The position numbers and the translations under genes were made by a program. A stretch of 64,000 bases of DNA, from positions 682,001-746,000 of the forward strand of contig NZ_MPVN01000001.1 of NCBI RefSeq assembly GCF_001955535.1, read 5' to 3'. The stretch is from Paenibacillus sp. FSL H7-0326. GTDB lineage: Bacteria > Bacillota > Bacilli > Paenibacillales > Paenibacillaceae. The notes beneath the pieces were generated by a model. That model did no database searches. It worked only from the letters and a program-made list of their open reading frames with translations, and had not been told where the DNA came from. Of the stretch, positions 41,186-49,601 are shown in pieces; position 1 is the first letter of the stretch, and each line of letters starts with the position of its first letter.

Positions 41186-42472
41186 TTAGACTTTTCTTTT
41201 CACTCTGACCATGCTTTTTCCGCCTAAACGGTAATGTACATTTTTGGAATTTTTGCTATTTCCATTCGTACCGCTATTATCCTCTGAGGGCCTGATGGCA
41301 AACAAGGTAAGCAGAATACCTGCGGCGCCCACAGCGGCAAGCGTCATAAAAAGAATAAAATGCGATGTATTGAGCAGAATCGAGATGACGGGCGGACCTA
41401 ACGATACCCCGATAAACCGCATGCTGCTGAACAATGCCGTGATCGTTCCCCTCTGCTCCTCCTCGATCCCTTCGGTAATCAGCGCATCCAAGCAGGGAAG
41501 CGCGGCCCCTATGCCGATTCCACCGGCAGTAAATACACCAATGACATAATATATCTGACTTGAGAAGCCCATGACAACAAGCGATGCAGTCATTAGGATA
41601 AGTCCAAAGCAGCCGATCCATTTCATGCGCTTTTTATGCTTACCAATCATCTTCCCGCTCCAATAAGAAGACAGGCACAGAGCGGCTAGCGGAATTGCCA
41701 GGATAAAGCCTTTGGTTACTCCATGGATATCGTATCGGGATTCAAGCACCTCGGACAGATAAAACAGCACCCCAAATATAACAAACATACAAATACAGCC
41801 TACAGCAAAAATGGCATAAAGCCAGCGCCCCTTCTCAGCGAGAATGTCTTTTAAAGATCCGATAAACTCCCGGAAAGAAGGCGCTTCCTTTTTGGTGCCC
41901 GGACTTTTTACCAAGAAGATGACAAGGAGCACTGAGATTAGGCATAGAACGGGAATCATCAAAAATGGTGCATACCACAGCCATACCCCAAGAGCTGCAC
42001 CAATGATAGGACTTAGCACTTTCCCTAATGTATTAGACGTTTCAATAATACCCAGGCTCTTGCTTACCTGCTCTTCATCCTCGAACATGTCTCCGACCAG
42101 CGGTATCACAATGGGAAAAGCTCCGGCAGCTCCGACGCCCTGTAATAGCCTGCCGCCAAGGATGACCCAATACGCTGCACCATTTGTCAGCCACCAGGCA
42201 GCACCAGCCGATACAGCCCCTCCGGCAGCAGCGATGATGAGGCTCGGAATAATGACCGCCTTACGGCCAAACCGATCCGACAAATACCCTGCAATGGGAA
42301 TAAGTATAATGGCAACAACTGCATAGACGGTGATAAGCATGCTAACCATAAAGGTCGACACTTTAAGTTCTCTCGAAATTTGCGGCAGGATCGGGATTAA
42401 TGCTGAATTACCCAAAGTCATAATTAGAGGAATGGATGAAAGTGCTGCCAGATCGAGCTTCTTGTTTTCCAT
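41186..42472 (-). CDS. MFS multidrug efflux transporter
   Basis: A 428-residue protein with 12 membrane helices and a basic C-terminal tail. GYLSDRFGRKAVIIPSLI is the canonical MFS motif A, and LQGVGAAGAFPIVIPLVGDM is the motif C-like export signature of drug:H+ antiporters. ACDE/Bmr-like exporters have this pattern. The ATG at 42470-42472 follows GGTGGG. It is convergent with the other MFS gene, sharing the terminator. Confidence 0.87.
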   Translation of the reverse strand: MENKKLDLAALSSIPLIMTLGNSALIPILPQISRELKVSTFMVSMLITVYAVVAIILIPIAGYLSDRFGRKAVIIPSLIIAAAGGAVSAGAAWWLTNGAAYWVILGGRLLQGVGAAGAFPIVIPLVGDMFEDEEQVSKSLGIIETSNTLGKVLSPIIGAALGVWLWYAPFLMIPVLCLISVLLVIFLVKSPGTKKEAPSFREFIGSLKDILAEKGRWLYAIFAVGCICMFVIFGVLFYLSEVLESRYDIHGVTKGFILAIPLAALCLSSYWSGKMIGKHKKRMKWIGCFGLILMTASLVVMGFSSQIYYVIGVFTAGGIGIGAALPCLDALITEGIEEEQRGTITALFSSMRFIGVSLGPPVISILLNTSHFILFMTLAAVGAAGILLTLFAIRPSEDNSGTNGNSKNSKNVHYRLGGKSMVRVKRKV

Positions 42473-42653
42473 TGGATATTTACCCACCTTTATTAAGTTG
42501 GAAAATGCAATAAGTGCTTACCAAGAAGCACAGCATTATGTGAGGTTTATCTAATTGCGACTATGTTAATGTGGCTGTTTCATGATTAAATTATACGTGC
42601 TTTTAACCAGGAGCTACTGAAAAGGAAGTGTATTGGCGGGGCTTTTAAAGTGT

Positions 42654-42678
42654 AAAAAAGACGGTGCCAGTGGCACCG
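42654..42678 (-). terminator. Terminator after the xylosidase gene
   Basis: On the minus strand CGGTGCC-ACT-GGCACCG is followed by TCTTTTTT, 20 bases past the stop codon. Confidence 0.88.
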
Positions 42679-42697
42679 CCGTATTTTTGTCAACTGA

Positions 42698-45016
42698 TTA
42701 AAGTGTAATTGTAAGCTTGCCAGTAAATGCGTCAGGAGTCACGACAACACCATGCTCTCCGTTTGCAGCCGATCCGCCTTGTACAGCAGATACTTCCTGG
42801 ATACCGCGAAGAACGAGTGTCCAGGCCTTGCCTGTTCCTTCTGTCGTTACTTCAATACGGTCTCCAGAACGAACGGCCTTCACATTCAGCTCTTGTTCAG
42901 AACGCGTGCTTACCACATTCGCTTCCGCCTGGTTTCCTTCACCAAGCTCAAACAAATGCAAGGACACATTCTCAGCATAGTCGTACTCGATTACATCATT
43001 TACTGCACCCACTGCAATCAGGCTGTTCGGCTTGATCATCATCGGCAATGTGCGGAAGCTGTGATTCTCGCGTACGAAACGTCCACCTTGAATCTTCTCT
43101 CCTGTAAGGAAGTTGGTCCAGGTTCCTTCAGGCAGATAGTAAGTGACATCGCCCTCTTTATTAAAGATCGGCGCAACCAGAACCGAGTCACCAAACATAT
43201 ATTGAGTATCCAGGCTGTAGGTTGTAGGATCCTCTGGGAACTCAAGCATCATGGCACGCATCATCGGAATGCCTCGTGCAGACGATTCTTGTGCAGAATT
43301 GTACAGATAAGGCATCAGGCTGATCTTAAGCTTCGTGAAGTCGCGTACGACATCCACGGACTCTTCGTCAAAGAGCCAAGGCACACGATAGGATGTGCTG
43401 CCGTGCAGACGGCTATGGGAGGACAGAAGTCCAAATTGGACCCAGCGCTTGTACACATCTGGTGTCGCCGTGTTCTCGAAGCCGCTGATGTCATGGCTCC
43501 AGAAGCCGAAGCCGGACAATCCAAGTGACAAGCCGCCACGAAGTGATTCGGCCATGGATTCATAAGTTGATGAGCAATCACCGCCCCAGTGTACAGGGAA
43601 CTGTTGACCGCCTGCTGTCGCAGAACGAGCGAATAATGCAGCTTCATTCTTGCCGAGCTTCTCTTCCAGCAGCTCGAATACAGCTTTGTTATACAGCTGA
43701 GTATAGTAGTTGTGCATCTTGACCGGATCAGAACCATCAAAGTAAACGACATCTGTCGGAATTCTCTCACCGAAGTCTGTCTTGAAGGAGTCTACACCTT
43801 GATCAAGCAGCACTTCCAGCTTGCTCTTATACCATTTAACGGCATCGGGATTCGTGAAGTCAACAAGAGCCATGCCAGCCTGCCACATATCCCATTGCCA
43901 CACGCTTCCGTCCGCTGTTTTGACCAAATATCCGTTTTCCATACCTTCATCGAACAAATAGGATTTTTCTGCGATATATGGATTAATCCAAGCACAGATT
44001 TTAAGTCCTTTGTCCTTGAGACGCTTAATCATGCCTTCTGGATCCGGGAACATCTCCTCATCCCATACGAAATCAGACCATTGATATTCCTTCATCCAGA
44101 AGCAGTCAAAGTGGAATACGGAGAGAGGTAAGTCACGCTCAGCCATACCGTCCACAAAGTGATTTACCGTTCCTTCATCATAATCTGTTGTAAAGGAAGT
44201 CGTCAGCCACAGACCAAATGTCCATGCTGGTGGAAGTGCAGGCTTACCTGTCAATTTCGTATAGTTGTCAAGCACATCCTTCGGATTGTCACCGCCGATG
44301 ATGAAGTATTCCAAAGTCTCTCCCTCAACACTGAATTGAACCTTGGATACGTTCTCGGACGCAATCTCATAAGATACACGTTCAGGATGGTTTACAAACA
44401 CACCATAGCCTTTGTTGGATAGATAGAATGGAATGTTCTTGTAGGATTGCTCACTGCTTGTACCGCCATCTTCATTCCATGTCTCAACGATTTGACCATT
44501 CTTAACGAATGGAGTAAAGCGCTCTCCAAGACCATAAATGTATTCACCAACGCCCAGATCCAGCTGCTCACGGAAGTATGCTTCCTTGTTCGGCCCTGTA
44601 ATATAACCAGCTTGTCTATGGCCGCTGCCTGTAATCCGCTTGCCGCCATATAGGAAACTGATGTCCCAGCCGTTTGTTTTGTCAATCTGAACTTCCAGAT
44701 TACCGCTCTTCAGTACAGCGCCTTGCTCGTTCTTAGAGATTTCAACATTTGTATCCTGATTCAAAAGCTCGAATTCAGGACCTTTTTTCACTCTGCCCTT
44801 ATGGTGGTTCAATGTTACACGGATTACGTTAGGCATAGGAGAACTGTAAGTTGCTTTTAGCAATGTACCGTTCAAAGTGTCACCCTTGGTGCGAATATAT
44901 TTAGTAGCCGCATGAACGGTTAGAGAATTATCTTTTTGTACAATATCACGAATATCAGTTGGGTTTTGAATATGATACCCTTCACGAGTCATCCAGAATC
45001 CATCAGTAAATTTCAT
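42698..45016 (-). CDS. yicI: GH31 alpha-xylosidase
   Basis: A 772-residue cytoplasmic glycoside hydrolase of family 31, close in length and sequence to E. coli YicI. The nucleophile Asp lies in VDSFKTDFGERIP, the acid/base region in HWGGDCSSTYESMAESLRGG, and substrate contacts in VFHFDCFWMKEYQWSDF. It hydrolyses alpha-xylosides such as isoprimeverose released from xyloglucan. No signal peptide is present. It diverges from an AraC regulator, with a cre-like site and inverted repeats between them. Confidence 0.93.
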   Translation of the reverse strand: MKFTDGFWMTREGYHIQNPTDIRDIVQKDNSLTVHAATKYIRTKGDTLNGTLLKATYSSPMPNVIRVTLNHHKGRVKKGPEFELLNQDTNVEISKNEQGAVLKSGNLEVQIDKTNGWDISFLYGGKRITGSGHRQAGYITGPNKEAYFREQLDLGVGEYIYGLGERFTPFVKNGQIVETWNEDGGTSSEQSYKNIPFYLSNKGYGVFVNHPERVSYEIASENVSKVQFSVEGETLEYFIIGGDNPKDVLDNYTKLTGKPALPPAWTFGLWLTTSFTTDYDEGTVNHFVDGMAERDLPLSVFHFDCFWMKEYQWSDFVWDEEMFPDPEGMIKRLKDKGLKICAWINPYIAEKSYLFDEGMENGYLVKTADGSVWQWDMWQAGMALVDFTNPDAVKWYKSKLEVLLDQGVDSFKTDFGERIPTDVVYFDGSDPVKMHNYYTQLYNKAVFELLEEKLGKNEAALFARSATAGGQQFPVHWGGDCSSTYESMAESLRGGLSLGLSGFGFWSHDISGFENTATPDVYKRWVQFGLLSSHSRLHGSTSYRVPWLFDEESVDVVRDFTKLKISLMPYLYNSAQESSARGIPMMRAMMLEFPEDPTTYSLDTQYMFGDSVLVAPIFNKEGDVTYYLPEGTWTNFLTGEKIQGGRFVRENHSFRTLPMMIKPNSLIAVGAVNDVIEYDYAENVSLHLFELGEGNQAEANVVSTRSEQELNVKAVRSGDRIEVTTEGTGKAWTLVLRGIQEVSAVQGGSAANGEHGVVVTPDAFTGKLTITL

Positions 45017-45047
45017 GTTTTCTTTCCCCCTTCGGTTATACTATAAT

Positions 45048-45103
45048 AATATTGATATTTTATTTGATTTTCTTACGTTATTTTGATGAATAGTATCAAT
45101 ATT
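45048..45103. promoter_or_regulatory. Inverted repeat upstream of the xylosidase gene
   Basis: AATATTGATA (45048-45057) and TATCAATATT (45094-45103) are exact complements 36 bases apart, with another TATTTTGAT copy beside the second arm. They suit an AraC-type operator for the xylosidase promoter. Confidence 0.5.
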
Positions 45104-45156
45104 TTGATATAATTTCATCTAACTTGTCACTTTATATTAACATAACGCGCCTATTA

Positions 45157-45170
45157 TGGAAGCGATTTCA
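45157..45170. promoter_or_regulatory. cre-like CcpA site
   Basis: TGGAAGCGATTTCA matches the consensus TGWAANCGNTNWCA at every position but the third. It lies between the divergent xylosidase and AraC genes, 60 bases before the latter. Confidence 0.6.
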
Positions 45171-45229
45171 ATTAGTAAAGTTTTTTTCTCCTATTATATA
45201 GAAGAAGAATGCACAAGGAGCTTGGTAAA

Positions 45230-46150
45230 ATGAATAAAGAATTGTTGAGAGAGAATCGCGTACATGGCAACCCTATGTTCCCCGTTAGTGTCTATCCGTC
45301 AGTAGATCAGCTCAATGGAGACAGCATTCTTGATTGCCATTGGCATGACGAGATGGAGCTGATTCTTATTGAGAGCGGCTCTGCTGTCTTCCATATTGAT
45401 ATGAATATTTACGAAGCACAAGCAGGGGATGCCATCTTCGTAGGCAGTGGGGAAATTCATGCCGGATATTTGCAGGGAGAGGAGCGCTGTGTCTTCTCAG
45501 CCATCGTATTCGATCCAGCATGGTTATCCAGCGCCTCGTTTGATTCTCTGCAGGAGAAAATGATGGACCCCATATTGAAGAGGAAATTGCTCCCTCCCCG
45601 CCATATTTCACGTCATACGGATTGGGGCAAATCGGTCCTTGAACATATCGATCAGATTCTGCTTGAGCATGAGCTAATGAAGCCGACGATAGAAATTTCG
45701 ACCAAGGCACACTTGTATCTGATTCTTGCAGAAATGTTCGCTTATATGCAGCAGGCAGCAGATTTAGGAAGCAACATTGCCGCAGGCAGTCCAGATAAGA
45801 TTGAACGTCTGAAGACGGCACTCGGCTATATCCACGATCATTATAGTGAGCCCATTAAACTGAAGGACTTGTCTGCACACATTAATATGAGTGAGGGACA
45901 CTTCTGCCGCTTCTTTAAACAAATGGTCCAGAAGAGCCCGATCGATTACATTAATCATTACCGGATCCAAAGAGCATGCAAGCTGCTGGAAAATACAAAC
46001 TATAAAGTAGTAGATATTGCGATGGAAGTTGGTTATGACAATCTAAGCTACTTTATTACTCTGTTCAAAAAACAAAAGAAGATGACGCCTTCCCAATATC
46101 GCAAGCAATTCTTTGAACAAATTTTTTTGGAGCCGGTCTCCGTATCCTAG
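45230..46150 (+). CDS. AraC-family regulator of the xylosidase gene
   Basis: A 306-residue AraC regulator. The N-terminal cupin shows DCHWHDEMELILIESGSAVF and GDAIFVGSGEIHAGY. The C-terminal double HTH shows IKLKDLSAHINMSEGHFCRF, YKVVDIAMEVGYDNLSYFIT and KKMTPSQYRKQF. I use the ATG at 45230 (AAGGAG nine bases ahead), not the one seven codons earlier that overlaps that site. It probably activates the divergent GH31 gene on xylosides. Confidence 0.92.
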   Translation: MNKELLRENRVHGNPMFPVSVYPSVDQLNGDSILDCHWHDEMELILIESGSAVFHIDMNIYEAQAGDAIFVGSGEIHAGYLQGEERCVFSAIVFDPAWLSSASFDSLQEKMMDPILKRKLLPPRHISRHTDWGKSVLEHIDQILLEHELMKPTIEISTKAHLYLILAEMFAYMQQAADLGSNIAAGSPDKIERLKTALGYIHDHYSEPIKLKDLSAHINMSEGHFCRFFKQMVQKSPIDYINHYRIQRACKLLENTNYKVVDIAMEVGYDNLSYFITLFKKQKKMTPSQYRKQFFEQIFLEPVSVS

Positions 46151-46160
46151 AAATAACAGT

Positions 46161-46209
46161 ACAAGGGTGACTTGGTGAGAACACTTTGCTCTTACCAGAT
46201 CACCCTTGT
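46161..46209. terminator. Bidirectional terminator
   Basis: ACAAGGGTGA (46161-46170) pairs with TCACCCTTGT (46200-46209), with inner partial pairing CTTGGTGAG/CTCTTACCAG. It lies between the AraC gene and the convergent secreted-protein gene. Confidence 0.75.
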
Positions 46210-46215
46210 TTATGA

Positions 46216-47109
46216 TTAACGACTCGCTAGTTTAGACCAGTTTCCATAATCGTGCACCGAAATTCCGATGTAAGAATCATGCTCGCTTGCCATCTGCTCA
46301 AACTCTTGCATTTCTTGACGCATGTACTCGCAGCCTTCTTCATAGAACGTAATAAAATTCCCCTCACTGCTTCGATTCGTCTCAACAGCGATAGATACTT
46401 TCTTACCGAGCTCGGACGCTTCCTTCAGTTCGCTGGCTGCTGCATTGTATATGGCACTTGCTGTATCCCGATATGCCATAACTGCAACTGCATCGAACTG
46501 GCGAATCATCCAGCTGCTAATCTTCATGTCCCCGCCAGGCACGGTATAATTATCAAGCCAAAAAGGAATATCGGCTGTGATCTTCATTTCCATTCGCTTC
46601 GCTTCATTCGTTAGATAGGTTACATTCGACTGCCACTGAGCAACAACACTGTCACGATCTGATTTCCATTCTGCTAGCACATGGGGCTCAATATCCACAT
46701 GTATTCCCGAGAACCGCTCGTTCTCTTCAGCTCCATTCTGATATGCTTCTATCCACTCTACAAAGCTCATTAATCCTTCACGCCCTGATAACAGGCCCCA
46801 GGAAGCTCTTCCGTCCAAGATTTGAACCTCAATACCTTCCGCAGTAGCCTTGCTGATAAAATCTTTATAATACGGTACAGCCACATCTCTGTTTATTTGC
46901 AAATAGATAGCGTTGATTCCCTGTGCTTCTGCAAAATCCAGTATCTTGTCGGGCTCACTTTTAATCTGGGTTGTATCCCATAGCCATGTTCCTGTTTGTT
47001 TACTGGAGTAGGCTGTAGCTTCTACATCTACTGCTCCCCCTGTCATTGATCCTGCCATAATGACTGCAGCCAGCAGTACCGCTGCCACTCTCCCTGTCTT
47101 CTTCCACAT
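46216..47109 (-). CDS. Secreted TIM-barrel glycosidase-like protein under c-di-GMP riboswitch
   Basis: A 297-residue protein. A signal peptide (about 1-32; VAAVLLAAVIMAGSMTGGA) is followed by alternating strands and helices that read like a small TIM barrel: GINAIYLQINRDVAVPYY, FSGIHVDIEPHVLAEW, MKITADIPFWLDNY, DAVAVMAYRDTASAIYN. The DIEPH and VMAYRD elements recall GH18/GH114-like barrels, but I cannot name a family. It is probably exported and may act on a surface polysaccharide. A cyclic-di-GMP-I aptamer lies in its leader. The ribosome binding site AAGGAG sits 12 bases from the ATG, rather far. Confidence 0.7.
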   Translation of the reverse strand: MWKKTGRVAAVLLAAVIMAGSMTGGAVDVEATAYSSKQTGTWLWDTTQIKSEPDKILDFAEAQGINAIYLQINRDVAVPYYKDFISKATAEGIEVQILDGRASWGLLSGREGLMSFVEWIEAYQNGAEENERFSGIHVDIEPHVLAEWKSDRDSVVAQWQSNVTYLTNEAKRMEMKITADIPFWLDNYTVPGGDMKISSWMIRQFDAVAVMAYRDTASAIYNAAASELKEASELGKKVSIAVETNRSSEGNFITFYEEGCEYMRQEMQEFEQMASEHDSYIGISVHDYGNWSKLASR

Positions 47110-47174
47110 CTCTTATGTACACTCCTTCGATTTTAGGAACGATGTCTTATGTCCTGCTCGTTCTCTATTAATAA

Positions 47175-47262
47175 ATCGGCAACCGGCTGTCATCATAAGT
47201 CATTAGACTTACCTTAGACCCATGGCTTTGCGTCTTTGCTTTTCAGCAAATTTGCCTCCAAT
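47175..47262 (-). ncRNA. Cyclic-di-GMP-I (GEMM) riboswitch
   Basis: The minus strand reads GGAGGCAAATTTGC, TGAAAA, GCAAAGACGCAAAGCC, then ATGGGTCTAAGG and, at the 3' side, GATGACAGCCGGTTGCCG. These are the conserved elements of the GEMM/c-di-GMP-I aptamer: GGCAAA, a GNRA-type loop, GACGCAAAGCC, the tetraloop receptor GGTCTAAGG, and GCCGGTTGCCG. It lies 66 bases before the secreted-protein start. After the aptamer, CGATTT and AAATCG flank a GAACGA/TCGTTC hairpin just ahead of the ribosome binding site. There is no U-run, so control is probably of translation rather than termination. Confidence 0.92.
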
Positions 47263-47433
47263 TCGCATACAATAACGTCCATTTGTCTCATTACCCAATT
47301 ACCTTAGCCTTACATTTCGACAAATTTAGAAGGACGAAAGTATTACTTTATTATTTTCGGAGAAATACGAAAGCATTTTATAGGACTTTATACTCATTTA
47401 ATGATTTCGAACTATTTTTCCTTCACTCAAACG
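47263..47433. other. Promoter-bearing spacer before the riboswitch
   Basis: About 170 bases without a convincing gene, AT-rich. On the minus strand TTGTCG and TAAGGT are 17 bases apart near 47305-47330, a weak promoter candidate. Two CTTTCG copies occur near 47340 and 47365. Nothing else is recognised. Confidence 0.4.
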
Positions 47434-47472
47434 AAAAAATAGGTAAGCAGACAGATGCCTGCTTACCTATTT
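47434..47472 (-). terminator. Terminator after adenine deaminase gene
   Basis: AAATAGGTAAGCAG (47437-47450) pairs exactly with CTGCTTACCTATTT (47459-47472). On the minus strand TTTTTTCG follows. Confidence 0.9.
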
Positions 47473-47502
47473 CAGATCATAACTATATTTAAGACTTATC
47501 CA

Positions 47503-49323
47503 TTATTGTTCAAACAATGGAACGAGCTCAATTCCATTTGCAGAGATACGAACAAGTCCCTTGTCGGATAGCCGCAGCTCAGGTATAACCACCAGGGCCA
47601 ATAAGGACAAAGTCATGAACGCATTGTTCAAGCAGCATCCAGAGGCCTTTAGTGCCTGGCTGATGGCTTCAGATTGTGAAGCTACGATCTCAAAAGGCTC
47701 CGGGGACATTAAACCTGCAATCGGCAGCGGAAATTCTGTCATCCCCTCATTTGTTACCACCGCGACCCCGCCTTGCATATTCACTACCTGGTTAGCCGCT
47801 TCGGCCATCAGATGGTCATCTGTTCCGATCACCATCAGATTATGGCTGTCATGAGCGACCGTCATGGCAATCGCGGCAGGCCGGTTAAAGCCAACTCCAC
47901 TAACAAGCGCTACTGCCTTGTTGCCTGTTCTATGATGTCGTTCAATAACAGCAATTTTGCATACATCCTGATCTTGACTAAGAATTACTTGGCCTGATTC
48001 TGCTCGGACGGTCTTGAACACTTCCTTCGTCTCAACATGATTTTCTGTCACCTGTATAATGCGGGCTTTAAGCTCACCCTCATGAACAGGTGTTTTAATT
48101 ACGAAATGATCCGCTTGGATATCAGCCTCCAACTGAACCGTCCCCAGTGCTTCTTGAGGATACTGATACTTATCCCAAGAAGCCGCCATTTTCCCTTCCC
48201 TCGCAACCACTTGGCCTGCGGCAATGGTCGTGTGCACATTCACATCAGCAAGTCTTCCATCCAGTAGAATGATATCGGCGATCGAGCCCGGTGTAATTGA
48301 ACCCACATCTCTCTGAACGCCGAACCGCTCAGCCGTATTGATCGTCGCCATTTGAAAAGCCGTTACCGGCTTAACTCCCTGGGAGATAGCCAGACGCACA
48401 ACGTAATTCATATGCCCTTCATTCAGCAGGGATTCTGAGCTCCGATCATCCGTCACGAGCATCATCCGTCTTGTATCAAGCCCGAGCTCGGTTGACACCT
48501 TAATCGTTTCTGCTACATCATGCCAGGCAGAACCTTGCCGCATTTTGGCGTACATGCCCAGACGTATTCTTTCCTGTACATCCTCTTTGGTTACACATTC
48601 ATGATCTCCGGTCACACCTGCCGCTGCATATACAGGAAGTCTCCAATCATCTGCCGCCCAGGTAAAATGACCATCCACCGCTTTACCCGCGCGCAGTGTG
48701 GCTTCTATTTCTCCGATCATCTTCTCCTCGCCATATACAACACCCGGAAAGTTCATCACTTCCCCTAAGCCAATCATGTCATTACCCCAGCTCAATGCTT
48801 CAGCAACCTCTTCAGCACCAATATAGGCTCCCGTCGTTTCGAGCTCAGGGCTTGTAGATGGCACACAGGAAGGTGCCTGCATGTATGCTGCGAGAGGCGT
48901 CGTTCTTGCCTCTTCGAGCATATATTTAAGTCCGTTCAGACCCAGCACGTTAGAAATTTCATGCGCATCGAAGAATCCGCCCGTTGTTCCTAACGGAAGC
49001 ACGGCTCTTGCAAATTCGGCTACAGTTAATTGTGTGCTCTCAATATGACAATGACCATCCAGCAGTCCTGGTGCAATATACTGCCCGCTGGCGTCAATAA
49101 CTTCTGTGTCCGGTCCAATGGTATGGGAAGCATCCTTGCCTACGTATGCAATGCGAGAGCCCTGTACAGCAACAGACATGCCCTGCAATATTTCGCCTGA
49201 CACAACGTTGACCAAACACCCGTTTTGAATCACAAGAGAAGCCTTTAAATCCCCTCGAGCCGTAGCCACCAGTTCTTTCACGCAATCAGCCAAAGCCGGT
49301 CTTGCAAATTGTTTTATCCTCAT
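47503..49323 (-). CDS. ade: Adenine deaminase
   Basis: A 606-residue amidohydrolase of the AdeC type that converts adenine to hypoxanthine for purine salvage. Metal-binding HCH is in GLLDGHCHIESTQLT. A later VDGHFTWAADD and HECVTKEDVQERIRLGMYAK, and VTDDRSSESLLNEGHMNYVV, are typical, as is the C-terminal Ade domain (GIELVPLFEQ). Length matches Bacillus AdeC/YerA relatives. The ATG at 49321-49323 follows GGGGGAA. It is monocistronic with its own promoter and terminator. Confidence 0.93.
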   Translation of the reverse strand: MRIKQFARPALADCVKELVATARGDLKASLVIQNGCLVNVVSGEILQGMSVAVQGSRIAYVGKDASHTIGPDTEVIDASGQYIAPGLLDGHCHIESTQLTVAEFARAVLPLGTTGGFFDAHEISNVLGLNGLKYMLEEARTTPLAAYMQAPSCVPSTSPELETTGAYIGAEEVAEALSWGNDMIGLGEVMNFPGVVYGEEKMIGEIEATLRAGKAVDGHFTWAADDWRLPVYAAAGVTGDHECVTKEDVQERIRLGMYAKMRQGSAWHDVAETIKVSTELGLDTRRMMLVTDDRSSESLLNEGHMNYVVRLAISQGVKPVTAFQMATINTAERFGVQRDVGSITPGSIADIILLDGRLADVNVHTTIAAGQVVAREGKMAASWDKYQYPQEALGTVQLEADIQADHFVIKTPVHEGELKARIIQVTENHVETKEVFKTVRAESGQVILSQDQDVCKIAVIERHHRTGNKAVALVSGVGFNRPAAIAMTVAHDSHNLMVIGTDDHLMAEAANQVVNMQGGVAVVTNEGMTEFPLPIAGLMSPEPFEIVASQSEAISQALKASGCCLNNAFMTLSLLALVVIPELRLSDKGLVRISANGIELVPLFEQ

Positions 49324-49366
49324 TTGAACTTCCCCCATTCACCGTAAAAAAAGTAGATTGTTTATG

Positions 49367-49395
49367 ATTATAGTAGTCTACAGGTTACATGTAAA
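49367..49395 (-). promoter_or_regulatory. Sigma-A promoter of the adenine deaminase gene
   Basis: On the minus strand TTTACA (49390-49395) and a perfect TATAAT (49367-49372) are 17 bases apart, about 45 bases before the start codon. Confidence 0.85.
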
Positions 49396-49515
49396 CATAA
49401 TTGACTTAAGAGTTTATAATTCTTCAGGAAATGATTTGAAAAAACCTAATTTCCTTACATCACCTTCCCTATAATCTCTCATTATATGTAATCATATTCA
49501 ATTTGATCCTTGTTC

Positions 49516-49558
49516 CAAAAAAACAGCAGCACCATCCTCGTATGAGAATGTGCTGCTG
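49516..49558 (-). terminator. Terminator after helD
   Basis: CAGCAGCAC (49524-49532) pairs with GTGCTGCTG (49550-49558), with inner pairing. The minus strand continues with TTTTTTT. Confidence 0.9.
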
Positions 49559-49601
49559 GACAAGTACACTAATCATGCTGTATTGCTGACTTGTTGTGCG
49601 G

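Noticed and set aside
42752..43528. Long open frame (258 codons) on the plus strand inside the alpha-xylosidase gene
   Set aside because: Antisense shadow with unlikely composition; the minus-strand GH31 frame is certain.
49324..49601. Purine riboswitch before the adenine deaminase gene
   Set aside because: None of the conserved aptamer loops could be found; the promoter places the start too near the gene for an aptamer of that size.
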